Assembly (NCBI GenBank): GCA_029936675.1
Contig: JAPYSB010000007.1
Location: 1 to 64,000, forward strand
From: Dehalococcoidia bacterium
GTDB lineage: Bacteria > Chloroflexota > Dehalococcoidia > Lucifugimonadales > UBA826
Length of the DNA stretch: 64,000 nt
Direction: 5' to 3'
Below, in pieces: positions 1 through 9,304 of this stretch. The notes below the pieces were generated by a model that was not told the DNA's origin, did no database searches, and saw only the letters and a program-made list of their open reading frames with translations. Numbering within the stretch: the first letter of the stretch is position 1; each line of letters starts with the position of its first letter. A program made the position numbers and the translations under genes.

Positions 1-196
1 GGGTCAACTTCTCTATTCCTGACCCATTTCCCTATCTAATTCTCTTGTCCCCACATGCTTGCTAGCTGCGTTGTAGAGACTTCTCCAACCTATTACACGC
101 AAAATATTAGCAGACTCTTCACTTCCGTCAATATTATTTGCGCCGCATTTGTCCCAATATTTTTTTCTTAGCTTTCGAGCAAAATCTGAACTTTTC

Positions 197-1477
197 CTAT
201 TCCTTACCTAAGCCAATGAGGAATTCCTCATTGTTCTTAGTTTTCCTCATTCTATCCATTACCTTCTCCATCGCTTCGCCCGATGAGTTGGAATTGTTGG
301 AAGAATCAGATTCAATCATGGTTATCATTCTTCTGAGTAGCCAAACCTTCTTTAAAGTCTCTTCACTCAAAAGCAGCTCCTCCCGTCTGGTACCGCTCTT
401 ATATATGTCCAGGGCGGGGAAAGTTCTTCGCTCGGCCATTTTACGGTCGAGGTGGACTTCCATGTTACCCGTTCCCTTAAATTCTTCATAGACGACATCA
501 TCCATTCGGCTACCGGTATCGACCAGGCAAGCAGCCAGTATGGTAAGACTGCCTCCTTCTTCTGTGTTTCTGGCAGCACCGAAAAATTTCTTTGGTGGAT
601 ATAAAGCAATAGGATCCATACCACCAGAAAGAGTTCGGCCACTACTGGGTACGGCCAAATTATAGGCCCTGGTAAGCCTCGTAATACTATCTAACAAAAT
701 AACCACATCCTCACCCGACTCGACCAACCTTTTTGAGCGTTCAAGGACCAGCTCGGCTACTCTGATGTGATCTTCTACTGGTTCATCAAAAGTCGACGAG
801 TAAACTTCGCCTTTGATAGAGCGCTTCATGTCCGTTACTTCTTCCGGCCTTTCCCCAATAAGAGCAACCATGATGTGAATATCAGGCGCGTTCTCTGAAA
901 TACCTTTGGCGAGCTCTTTTAACAGGGTTGTCTTTCCTGCCTTTGGAGGCGATACGATCAATCCCCGCTGACCTCTACCCACTGGCGACATCATGTCAAT
1001 CAACCTTGTTGACAACTGTTTGGGTTCTGTTTCCATCACTATCAATTTTTCAGGGAAAATTGGAGTCAGTTTTTCAAACTGCACCCTTTTCTTCGAAGAA
1101 TCAGGCTCGGTTTCGTTCACCTGGCCTACTTTGACCAATCCAAAGTATCTTTCGCCGTCCTTCGGAGGTCTGACATTGCCAACAACATGATCTCCAGGCC
1201 TTAAACTAAAGCGCCTTATTTGTGATTGCGATACATAAACATCCCCGGATCCTCTCTGGTCACTATTTTGCCGAAGAAACCCGTATCCCTCATTGAGAAC
1301 AGAAAGTATCCCGTCGGCATCAACCGTCTCATCTTTTTCAGAATAGGCTTTAAACATTTTTCTTAAAATGTCCATTCTGCGAGGAGTTGCGCCGTCTTCT
1401 ACAACGCCTTCTTCAACAGCAAAATCTAAAAGTTCCTCATCATTTTTTTCTTGAAGTTCAGCCAACTTCATCTTCAT
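197..1477 (-). CDS. rho: Transcription termination factor Rho
   Basis: 426-aa ORF with RNA-binding domain ([19 protein letters not shown]), Walker [12 protein letters not shown], and [11 protein letters not shown]. Confidence 0.97.
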   Translation of the reverse strand: MKMKLAELQEKNDEELLDFAVEEGVVEDGATPRRMDILRKMFKAYSEKDETVDADGILSVLNEGYGFLRQNSDQRGSGDVYVSQSQIRRFSLRPGDHVVGNVRPPKDGERYFGLVKVGQVNETEPDSSKKRVQFEKLTPIFPEKLIVMETEPKQLSTRLIDMMSPVGRGQRGLIVSPPKAGKTTLLKELAKGISENAPDIHIMVALIGERPEEVTDMKRSIKGEVYSSTFDEPVEDHIRVAELVLERSKRLVESGEDVVILLDSITRLTRAYNLAVPSSGRTLSGGMDPIALYPPKKFFGAARNTEEGGSLTILAACLVDTGSRMDDVVYEEFKGTGNMEVHLDRKMAERRTFPALDIYKSGTRREELLLSEETLKKVWLLRRMITMIESDSSNNSNSSGEAMEKVMDRMRKTKNNEEFLIGLGKE

Positions 1478-1641
1478 ACCTCGACTTCTTCTTCTCTATG
1501 TGTTTGATTTGATCCCAATTTTTCAATTTAGGGCAACGTAAGAATGTATTACTTACGCCCTTAATTACCGTTGGGATGTAATACTGGTATCACTTTTACA
1601 GCAAACTCGGCACGACCAACCGACTAATCGATCCTCGAGCA

Positions 1642-1836
1642 CTAGAGTTTTAAAGTGTAGGGTAGCGCGTTTTTTTTGAAATCCACGCCATCGTAACCAG
1701 AAATGAAACTCGCATAAAAATTGGGAATTTCATCGTCAGAACCGATGCTGCATCCAGCAGCACTGTGAGAATAATAGCACTTTCGTCCTTCAGCGTCCAG
1801 AATAAATACGGTCCAATTATCTAGAATTAGGTCCAA
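1642..1836 (-). CDS. Hypothetical 64-aa ORF overlapping the pyrG 3' end
   Basis: ORF only; TTG start, no clear Shine-Dalgarno, no recognised family. Confidence 0.2.
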   Translation of the reverse strand: MDLILDNWTVFILDAEGRKCYYSHSAAGCSIGSDDEIPNFYASFISGYDGVDFKKNALPYTLKL

Positions 1837-3433
1837 GCCCGCCTGCAGCCGCTATAAATTCTCTAAACAAAGGATGAGGCCTGGTTGGACGAGATAGAAA
1901 TTCCGGATGAAACTGTGTACCGGCCATGAACGGATGGGACTTATATTCCACGATCTCAACCAACTTTCCGTCGGGTGAAATTCCTGTCGGGAGAAGTCCG
2001 ACCGATTTAAGATCCTCTTTATAGGCATTATTAAACTCAAACCTATGACGATGTCTCTCCATTATTTTTTTGGTGCCATAGGCTCTAGAGATGATGCTTC
2101 CATCTTCAATAACACACGGGTAGACACCTAGCCTCATCGTGCCGCCTTTTTCTTTAACATCAACTTGATCCGACATGAGGTCTATAACCGGATCTTTTGT
2201 ATCTGAGTCAAATTCAGATGAATTTGCCCCCTCCTTGCCTAATAAATTGCGGGCGGCCTCGATAACCATAACCTGCATTCCAAGGCATAAGCCTAGGTAA
2301 GGAACGTTATTTTCTCTGGCAAATTTCACTGTGTCGATCATGCCTTCGACTCCCCTATACCCAAACCCGCCCGGGACCACTATCCCGTCAACATTTGACA
2401 GGTAGTCAGCTGCCCCGCCTTTCTCAACATCTTCGGCCCCGATCCAATCTATATCAATATCTCTACGGTGAAATAAACCTGCGTGTATTAAAGCTTCCTT
2501 GACAGACATATACGAATCATGGAGATCCACATATTTACCAACAACAGCGATTTTGAGCCGTTCTTTTGGACTTTTGATCAAATCGACCAAATCTGACCAG
2601 CCATTCAACCCAAGTTTCTGATCCTCAACATCAATAGCCATAGCATTAGTGATTAAAGCCGCAAGACCTTGCTCTTCAAGTATCAATGGAACTTCATATA
2701 TGCTGGCCACCGTGGGAACCATAAGAACCCCCTCCAGGGGTACATCACAGTGAATCATTATTTTTTTTCTCAAATCCTCAGGAATCTTCTCGTCACTGCG
2801 GCAAACAATGGCATCAGGCTGAATACCAATGCTCCTGAGTTCTCTTACGCTGTGTTGTGTGGGTTTAGTTTTAAGTTCATCCGTGGAAGAAATATGCGGA
2901 AGGAATGTGAGGTGCATGTAAAAGACGTTATCTCTACCAACCTCATTCCTCATTTGTCTTATAGCCTCAAGAAATGGTAATCCTTCAATGTCACCAACAG
3001 TACCTCCAACCTCAACTACAATCACATCCGCCCCACTTGATTCAGCCAAATCCAATATGTGCTGTTTGATGTTATCGGTAACATGAGGAACAACCTGGAT
3101 CGTGCCACCTAGGAATTCTCCCTTCCTCTCCCTGGCTATTACGTCGCTATAGACCTGGCCTGCTGTGAGATTGGAAGCTTTGGTCAATTCAACATCCACA
3201 AATCTTTCATAATGGCCCAAGTCGAGATCGGTTTCACTCCCATCATCTGTGACAAATACTTCCCCATGTTGATAAGGAGACATAGTCCCTGGGTCAACAT
3301 TTAAATAAGGATCAAGCTTCAATAAGGAGACAGTCATACCTCTAGATTTGAGTATCTTACCGATAGAACCAACGCAAACCCCTTTGCCTACCGAACTCAC
3401 TACACCACCTGTTACAAATACAAATCTAGTCAT
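1817..3433 (-). CDS. pyrG: CTP synthase
   Basis: MTRFVFVTGGVVSSVGKG N-terminus; GATase motif YLGLCLGMQ; 538 aa. Confidence 0.98.
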   Translation of the reverse strand: MTRFVFVTGGVVSSVGKGVCVGSIGKILKSRGMTVSLLKLDPYLNVDPGTMSPYQHGEVFVTDDGSETDLDLGHYERFVDVELTKASNLTAGQVYSDVIARERKGEFLGGTIQVVPHVTDNIKQHILDLAESSGADVIVVEVGGTVGDIEGLPFLEAIRQMRNEVGRDNVFYMHLTFLPHISSTDELKTKPTQHSVRELRSIGIQPDAIVCRSDEKIPEDLRKKIMIHCDVPLEGVLMVPTVASIYEVPLILEEQGLAALITNAMAIDVEDQKLGLNGWSDLVDLIKSPKERLKIAVVGKYVDLHDSYMSVKEALIHAGLFHRRDIDIDWIGAEDVEKGGAADYLSNVDGIVVPGGFGYRGVEGMIDTVKFARENNVPYLGLCLGMQVMVIEAARNLLGKEGANSSEFDSDTKDPVIDLMSDQVDVKEKGGTMRLGVYPCVIEDGSIISRAYGTKKIMERHRHRFEFNNAYKEDLKSVGLLPTGISPDGKLVEIVEYKSHPFMAGTQFHPEFLSRPTRPHPLFREFIAAAGGLGPNSR

Positions 3434-3651
3434 TGGTAAACCTTTTAAACTGAGAAAAAAGAACAGTCATTTTGAACTTCCGTGGGCCAGGTTTGGCGAG
3501 GCTGTATTGTCAGCACCAGCGGGGCAATTTCTTGCGGTTTGATTACAAGTTTGAGTGGGACAGATATCTGCAGGAAGAGTTCCCAGTCCAAGAATTGTCC
3601 CAAAATTTGAATCCTGGTGATAAACGATAACCAAGTATCCCCTTTGTCGGT
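3434..3651 (-). other. Long structured 5' leader of pyrG or independent ncRNA (candidate)
   Basis: About 218 nt between a predicted promoter and the pyrG start; at least four inverted repeats (3613-3635, 3557-3601, 3524-3535 with a GAAA tetraloop, 3501-3514). Confidence 0.4.
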
Positions 3652-3657
3652 TTCTGT

Positions 3658-3687
3658 AGTATAGTCACCCTCTTTTTTCTATGTCAA
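3658..3687 (-). promoter_or_regulatory. Predicted sigma70-type promoter upstream of pyrG
   Basis: Minus-strand TTGACA (3682-3687), 18-nt spacer, TATACT (3658-3663). Confidence 0.6.
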
Positions 3688-3766
3688 ACAAGGACCCTTT
3701 CAACACAATCGTATTTGATCTTGGTAGAATTAGTTAAGCACCTTAATTTAAGGAGGTTGAATAACT

Positions 3767-4675
3767 TTGCGTTACTACCGATTAGTTAATTCCATAGGCG
3801 ACGTGTGTTTATCAGCAGAAACAGGAGAAGGATTGCTAGAGAATCTAACTTCCGTGGAAGATGACGTAACAGACGTTTTAGACTTGATCAAGGCATCCTC
3901 TATCACTGGAGAGTCAATCGACGACTTAGCAAGAAGAATATTGGATTCAGGGGATTCGGAACAAATATCACTGTCAGACATAACCCAGGAAAACCCTGAA
4001 TTTGACGGTGGCTGGACAATTGATAGGCCCTTTGACCCACCAGAAGTTTGGGCTGCGGGAGTTACTTACAAAAACAGCGAAATGGAACGCCGCCGTGAAA
4101 GCGACACCCCTGATATATATTCGAAAGTTTATAACGCAGACAGACCTGAGATATTTTTTAAATCCACCTCGGAAAGATGCATGGGACCATTTGATAATGT
4201 GGGAATACGATCTGATTCTTCATGGGACGCGCCGGAACCAGAATTAGCCTTTGTGATATATAAAGGTGAAATTGTTGGCTATACGATTGGCAACGACATG
4301 AGCAGCAGGTCTATCGAAGGAGAAAATCCACTCTACCTACCACAGGCAAAGATGTTTGATAGTAGTTGTTCCATAGGGCCTTGTTTTGCCACGCCAGAGA
4401 CTATTTCAAACCCTCAAGATCTCAGTGTAGATTGTGTAATAGCAAGGAATGGGGAAGAGGTATTTTCAGGGTCCACTTCAACATCTGAAATGGCAAGAAC
4501 TTGCCAGGAAATATGTGAGTGGGTAATAAAAAGCAATTTTGTGCCCGATATGACCACCGTTCTTACTGGCACATCAATAGTACCGCCACCGGATTTTACC
4601 CTTCAAGAAGGAGATAGGGTGATAATATCGATAGAAAATCTGGGTGTGCTAGAAAACAACGTGATTGAAGTCTAG
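3767..4675 (+). CDS. Fumarylacetoacetate hydrolase family protein
   Basis: 302 aa; FAH motifs (PEVWAAGVTY, EPELAFVI, IGNDMSSRSIEGENPLYLPQAK); TTG start with AAGGAGG upstream. Confidence 0.9.
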   Translation: MRYYRLVNSIGDVCLSAETGEGLLENLTSVEDDVTDVLDLIKASSITGESIDDLARRILDSGDSEQISLSDITQENPEFDGGWTIDRPFDPPEVWAAGVTYKNSEMERRRESDTPDIYSKVYNADRPEIFFKSTSERCMGPFDNVGIRSDSSWDAPEPELAFVIYKGEIVGYTIGNDMSSRSIEGENPLYLPQAKMFDSSCSIGPCFATPETISNPQDLSVDCVIARNGEEVFSGSTSTSEMARTCQEICEWVIKSNFVPDMTTVLTGTSIVPPPDFTLQEGDRVIISIENLGVLENNVIEV

Positions 4676-4932
4676 ATATCCAAATCGTTTTCACTTTGAG
4701 AACTTATTTCGATTTTTTCCTCAAACGCTTTTTTGATGTCAGTAATCTTTATCTCAGTATCAGATAGTCTTTTGTTTGCCTCTTCCGCTAATTTCATTCC
4801 TTTCTCATAAACCTCTGAAGCTTTGTTTAAAGGTAATTTTCCGTTTTCCAGGTCTGAAACGGATTTTTCCAACTCATCCATTATTTCTTCAAAAGATAAA
4901 GCGTCCAATTCATTTTCTGACATGGTACTCAC
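4672..4932 (-). CDS. xseB: Exodeoxyribonuclease VII small subunit
   Basis: 86 aa; LSFEEIMDELEKSVSDLENGKLPLNKASEVYEKGMKL; next to xseA. Confidence 0.93.
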   Translation of the reverse strand: MSTMSENELDALSFEEIMDELEKSVSDLENGKLPLNKASEVYEKGMKLAEEANKRLSDTEIKITDIKKAFEEKIEISSQSENDLDI

Positions 4933-4953
4933 AAGCCCTCCAAAAGCCCAATA

Positions 4954-6180
4954 CTATAAAAGATTAAGTTGATGTTCCTCTGGGACTCCGAGCCCCATAT
5001 TTTCTCCGACTGTTTTGGCATCAATGACACCATCGCTCACTGTGATCGCTATATTTTCACCACTGCCTATATCACCTACTCTGCTAATGACTTTACCGTC
5101 GGAGGATTTTTGAAGTACCGAATACCCTCTTGCTATAGTTGTATGAGGAGCTAAGGCAGTCATTTTTTCCGCCAGTCCTCTCAAATACTCCTTTGTTAAT
5201 TCATTCTTGTGAACAACGTTTGAATTCGCCCTGGTTATCAAATCATCAAGTCTTATCTTATGTGTCACAAGATCTGGCAATGCACGATCAAGCTTGGTCA
5301 CCGAATATTTCAATTCATTTCGCCCAACGTCGATCCTAGCAGAACAATACAAATACATCTGCGATGTATAGTAATTTAGTTTACCCTTTAATTCCTCTAA
5401 ATCTGGGACCGCCAGCTCTGCGGCAGCTGTTGGCGTAGAGGCTCTTAAATCGGACACCAAATCGGCTATGGACCAGTCTGATTCGTGTCCTACCCCACTA
5501 ATCACCGGAGTAGCAGAAGCAAATATAGCTCTTGCTACAACCTCCTCATTAAATGGCCATAAATCTTCTGGGGACCCTCCACCTCTGGCTACGATGATTG
5601 TATCTATCCCACCAACCCGATTTAGGGAGTTTATAGCCTCTGCTATCAATGTGGCCGCAGTGTTCCCCTGCACAGGGGTATGCGCCAGCACCAATTCTAC
5701 TCTTGGAAATCTTCGAGCAACCGTCTGCTGAATATCCTGCCACGCAGCAGCATCTTTAGAGGTAACGATCCCCATTACAGACGGAAAAGAAGGGATGGGT
5801 CTCTTCCTTCCTCGGTCAAAAAGGCCTTCAGAGTCCAACTTGTTTTTCATCTCTTCGAACCTGGCCTGGAGGATGCCATCCCCAGCCGGTTCTATCAGAT
5901 TAGCTATAAGTTGCAACCGGCCACTTGGGGCATATACTGAGACTCGGCCAAATACGAATACCTCCGCCCCTAATTCCAAATGTTCAACACCAATGCCGCC
6001 TCTGAATAAAGCAGAATCCAACACTCCATCCTCATCCTTCAGGGTGAAATATGCGTGTCCAGATGCGGACCTTGTGGCTCGAGAAACCTCCCCAATTACA
6101 CATACATCACTTAGGATCGGGTCGGACCCGAAAAGGTTATTGAGGTGCAGTATAACTTGTGAAACACTTAAAGCAGGCAT
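4954..6180 (-). CDS. xseA: Exodeoxyribonuclease VII large subunit
   Basis: OB-fold N-terminus; GIVTSKDAAAWQDI; ARGGGSPEDLWPFNEE; GHESDWSIADLVSDLRASTPTAAAE. Confidence 0.97.
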   Translation of the reverse strand: MPALSVSQVILHLNNLFGSDPILSDVCVIGEVSRATRSASGHAYFTLKDEDGVLDSALFRGGIGVEHLELGAEVFVFGRVSVYAPSGRLQLIANLIEPAGDGILQARFEEMKNKLDSEGLFDRGRKRPIPSFPSVMGIVTSKDAAAWQDIQQTVARRFPRVELVLAHTPVQGNTAATLIAEAINSLNRVGGIDTIIVARGGGSPEDLWPFNEEVVARAIFASATPVISGVGHESDWSIADLVSDLRASTPTAAAELAVPDLEELKGKLNYYTSQMYLYCSARIDVGRNELKYSVTKLDRALPDLVTHKIRLDDLITRANSNVVHKNELTKEYLRGLAEKMTALAPHTTIARGYSVLQKSSDGKVISRVGDIGSGENIAITVSDGVIDAKTVGENMGLGVPEEHQLNLL

Positions 6181-6184
6181 TCAG

Positions 6185-6748
6185 CTAAACTCTAGAAATA
6201 TAACTTCCGGTTCTGGTATCTACCTTGATGACATCACCTTGATTTACAAAAAGAGGTACTTGAAGCTCAAATCCGGTTTCCAATGTAGCCAATTTAGTCG
6301 CCCCTTGCGCTGTATCGCCTTTTACCCCCGGAGGTGAATCGTCGACTTTTAAATCAGCTGTTGTAGGTAACTCCAAAGAAATAGGGTTATCTTCAAAGAA
6401 AATTAATTCCACCTCAGTCTGTTCAATCATAAAATCGAGCGAATCAGCGATTTGCTCTTTATCCATGGGGAATTGGTCGAAGGTTTCAGTGTCCATGAAA
6501 TAATAAAAATCTCCATCCGGGTATATATATTGTGCTTTTCTCCTATCGACAGACGCAGGAGTGAAGCTAACGTCGTAACCTGAAAAGGTCTTGTCAATAA
6601 TCCGACCGGATCTCAAATTCCTAAACCTTATCCTCATCACTGGAGCTCTCTGTTGCATCTTGCTTCTTTCGTAACCCACGACTGAATATGGCTCACCGTC
6701 GAGCTCTATCGACATGCCTTTTTTTAATTCACCGTATCCTATCGTCAT
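6185..6748 (-). CDS. efp: Elongation factor P
   Basis: 187 aa; EF-P KOW/OB domains; C-terminal GDVIKVDTRTGSYISRV. Confidence 0.97.
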   Translation of the reverse strand: MTIGYGELKKGMSIELDGEPYSVVGYERSKMQQRAPVMRIRFRNLRSGRIIDKTFSGYDVSFTPASVDRRKAQYIYPDGDFYYFMDTETFDQFPMDKEQIADSLDFMIEQTEVELIFFEDNPISLELPTTADLKVDDSPPGVKGDTAQGATKLATLETGFELQVPLFVNQGDVIKVDTRTGSYISRV

Positions 6749-6796
6749 TGTGATAACCCCTATACAAAATATGTGTGAAGCAAAAGACCCATCTAA

Positions 6797-7861
6797 CTAT
6801 TTCGGAGCGTTAGTTAACAAAGATACCTCAGTTTCCTCGAGCAATACCATGTCCTCTATTCTAACTCCACCCCACCCGGGCAGATAGATGCCAGGTTCCA
6901 CTGTAAAAATCATACCTTTTCCCAAAATATCCTCAGAGGAAGGAATTACCATTGGCATCTCATGAACATTAAGGCCAATACCATGGCCTAATCCATGCGA
7001 AAAATTTTGCCCAAATCCATGATTTGTTATTACTTCCCGAGCGATTAGGTCTAACTCTTTACCAATCACACCTTCCTTCACAGCTCCTATTGCGGTGATC
7101 TGAGCTTCCAGAACCACCTCGTATACACATCGAAATTTTTCGTCCTCACCATCAACCAAAATTGTTCGTGTTATATCGCTTCTATATCCATTCAGTAAAG
7201 CGCCCATGTCGATAACTAGCGGATCACCCGTTTTGATAATTGTGCTTCCAGCCCTATGGTGTGGTTTAGCAGAATTAGCGCCTGTCGCTACTATAGTGTC
7301 AAAGGCGACACCGTCAGCTCCGTTTTCCCTCAAAAATTTTTCTATAACCCATGCTATTTCAAACTCAGATTTGCCTGGTTTTGATTCTTTGATGCCAAGT
7401 GTTACGGCATCGTCAGCAAGGGAAGCAGCTTTTCGAATTAGCTCTATCTCATCTTTGTCTTTAACAGATCTGGTTTTTTCTACTACTCCCTTGGACGAAA
7501 TCAAATTTACTCTAGGGTTCAGCAATTTTTCCAAACCTATGAATTCAGAGTATGTTAAATGGTCTGATTCAAACGCAACATTAGTTATGGAACAAAGCCT
7601 TGATACTTCCTCTAACGCACTAAACCCAGATGATAAGGAAACCGTAATTTGATCGCAGGTCTGTTCTCGACCTTGCTCCATATATCTCGAGTCAGTAAAA
7701 AGAAAATCATTATTTCCGGAAATCAATAAAAACCCGTTGCTTCCGGTGAATCCGCTCAAGTAACGAACATTTACCAAATTTGACACCAAAAAAGCATCTG
7801 CATTTAAAACATTGCAGGCTTTCTTAATCTGTTTTCGTCTTTTTTGGTACTTAGATTGCAT
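6797..7861 (-). CDS. Xaa-Pro peptidase (M24 family)
   Basis: 354 aa; HGLGHGIGLNVHE, FTVEPGIYLPGWGGVRIED. Confidence 0.95.
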   Translation of the reverse strand: MQSKYQKRRKQIKKACNVLNADAFLVSNLVNVRYLSGFTGSNGFLLISGNNDFLFTDSRYMEQGREQTCDQITVSLSSGFSALEEVSRLCSITNVAFESDHLTYSEFIGLEKLLNPRVNLISSKGVVEKTRSVKDKDEIELIRKAASLADDAVTLGIKESKPGKSEFEIAWVIEKFLRENGADGVAFDTIVATGANSAKPHHRAGSTIIKTGDPLVIDMGALLNGYRSDITRTILVDGEDEKFRCVYEVVLEAQITAIGAVKEGVIGKELDLIAREVITNHGFGQNFSHGLGHGIGLNVHEMPMVIPSSEDILGKGMIFTVEPGIYLPGWGGVRIEDMVLLEETEVSLLTNAPK

Positions 7862-8291
7862 TTTCGAGATAATGGATCAACAGTTCGATAGCATACAAAT
7901 ATCCAGAAGTCCCAAACCCGGCAACTTGTCCGATAGCCACAGATTCCACCACAGAAGTTCTCCTATATTTTTCCCGCTGATGTATGTTGGATATATGTAT
8001 TTCCACTAAAGGGATTTTTGCATCTATCAATGAATCCCTGAGAGATAATCCATAATGGGTCAAAGCTCCAGCATTAATCACAATACCATCTGAAGTAGAC
8101 GCTTCGTTTTGAATAAAACTAATCAATTCGCCTTCTGAGTTACTTTGGAAACAAATTGTTTCGACGCCGGCCTCTTTGGAAAATTTTTCAATCGTTGTAA
8201 TAACGTCACTAAATAATTCAGACCCGTAATGAGATTCATCTCTTTTACCTAAGTTGTTAAGATTAGGTCCATTGACAACCAGTATTTTCAC
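7851..8291 (-). CDS. aroQ: Type II 3-dehydroquinate dehydratase
   Basis: MKILVVNGPNLNNLGKRDESHYG; VEIHISNIHQREKYRRTSV. Confidence 0.96.
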   Translation of the reverse strand: MKILVVNGPNLNNLGKRDESHYGSELFSDVITTIEKFSKEAGVETICFQSNSEGELISFIQNEASTSDGIVINAGALTHYGLSLRDSLIDAKIPLVEIHISNIHQREKYRRTSVVESVAIGQVAGFGTSGYLYAIELLIHYLENAI

Positions 8292-9236
8292 TTATATTTT
8301 CTCCTCCAATTCCTTCGCCATCGGATGTGCATCCAAATAGCTTTTCCTTGCCTCTACACCTGTCACATGGGTATATATTTGGGTTGTTGCAGGGCTGGAA
8401 TGTCCTAGCAAATCCTGAACAACCCTGAGATCTGCCCCCCCATTTATTAGATGCGTTGCAAATGAATGTCTCAAGGTATGAGTGTGAACCTCGTTGCCTA
8501 ACCCTGCCAGCCGCGCATATTTTTTTACCAAATTCTGTATTGACCTAATGCTAAGCCTCGACCCCTGTTTACTTAAGAATAATGAATCGCTTTTATCAAA
8601 GTCTTTAATCTTCGGTCTATCCACAATTATGTATCTTTGTAGGCTAGATTTAGCAGCAAGTCCGAGTAATGTCAGCCTCTCTTTATCTCCCTTACCGATC
8701 ACTTTAACAGTCTTGGAATGAAAATCCACATCGCCTATATTCAGCCCGTGGGCCTCACTTACCCGCAGGCCCGAAGCATAAAGTAACTCTAAAAGAGCTA
8801 CATCTCTATTTCTAAGTGTTTCAGAATATATTCCCGATTTAGGTGAATCAATTAGCCTTACAACCTCGTCGTTGGTCAAAAATCGAGGTAATTTCACTTC
8901 CTTTTTCATTGTAGAGCGCCTAGGAACAGGATCTACTGACAATACACCTTCGGTTACCAGCCACCTATAAAATCCTCTAAGTACGGAGAGTTTTCTAGAG
9001 ATACTAGATCTTTGGTAATTTTTATCGACCAAAAAGACCAAAAACCCCCTCACGGTTCTACGGTCAACGTCTCTTAAATCACCAACTTCCATCATCTCCA
9101 GAAATTTCACAAATGTTTGCAGATCTTGAAGGTAGGTTTTGACTGTGGCATCAGACAAGCCGCGGTAGCCCACTATATGTTCTAAATAGGCCTCAATATA
9201 TGAATTAATGTCTTTTCCGGTTGGTTCATATCCCAT
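8292..9236 (-). CDS. Tyrosine recombinase XerC/XerD family
   Basis: 314 aa; ASGLRVSEAHGL, HTLRHSFATHLINGGADLRVVQDLLGHSSPATTQIYTHV. Confidence 0.93.
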   Translation of the reverse strand: MGYEPTGKDINSYIEAYLEHIVGYRGLSDATVKTYLQDLQTFVKFLEMMEVGDLRDVDRRTVRGFLVFLVDKNYQRSSISRKLSVLRGFYRWLVTEGVLSVDPVPRRSTMKKEVKLPRFLTNDEVVRLIDSPKSGIYSETLRNRDVALLELLYASGLRVSEAHGLNIGDVDFHSKTVKVIGKGDKERLTLLGLAAKSSLQRYIIVDRPKIKDFDKSDSLFLSKQGSRLSIRSIQNLVKKYARLAGLGNEVHTHTLRHSFATHLINGGADLRVVQDLLGHSSPATTQIYTHVTGVEARKSYLDAHPMAKELEEKI

Positions 9237-9304
9237 GAAAATAGGATATTAACGTCTCCCAATATTTACCAGCAGTTAAGACACTAATTATTCGCTGTGC
9301 TGGA

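Noticed and set aside
13-207. Open minus-strand frame ...[55 protein letters not shown] after rho
   Set aside because: No plausible ATG, GTG or TTG start at its 5' end; not supportable as a gene from this window alone.
5468-5940. Plus-strand ORFs antisense to xseA, topA, alaS, dnaK and others in the track
   Set aside because: Shadow ORFs opposite well-supported genes with no recognisable domains.
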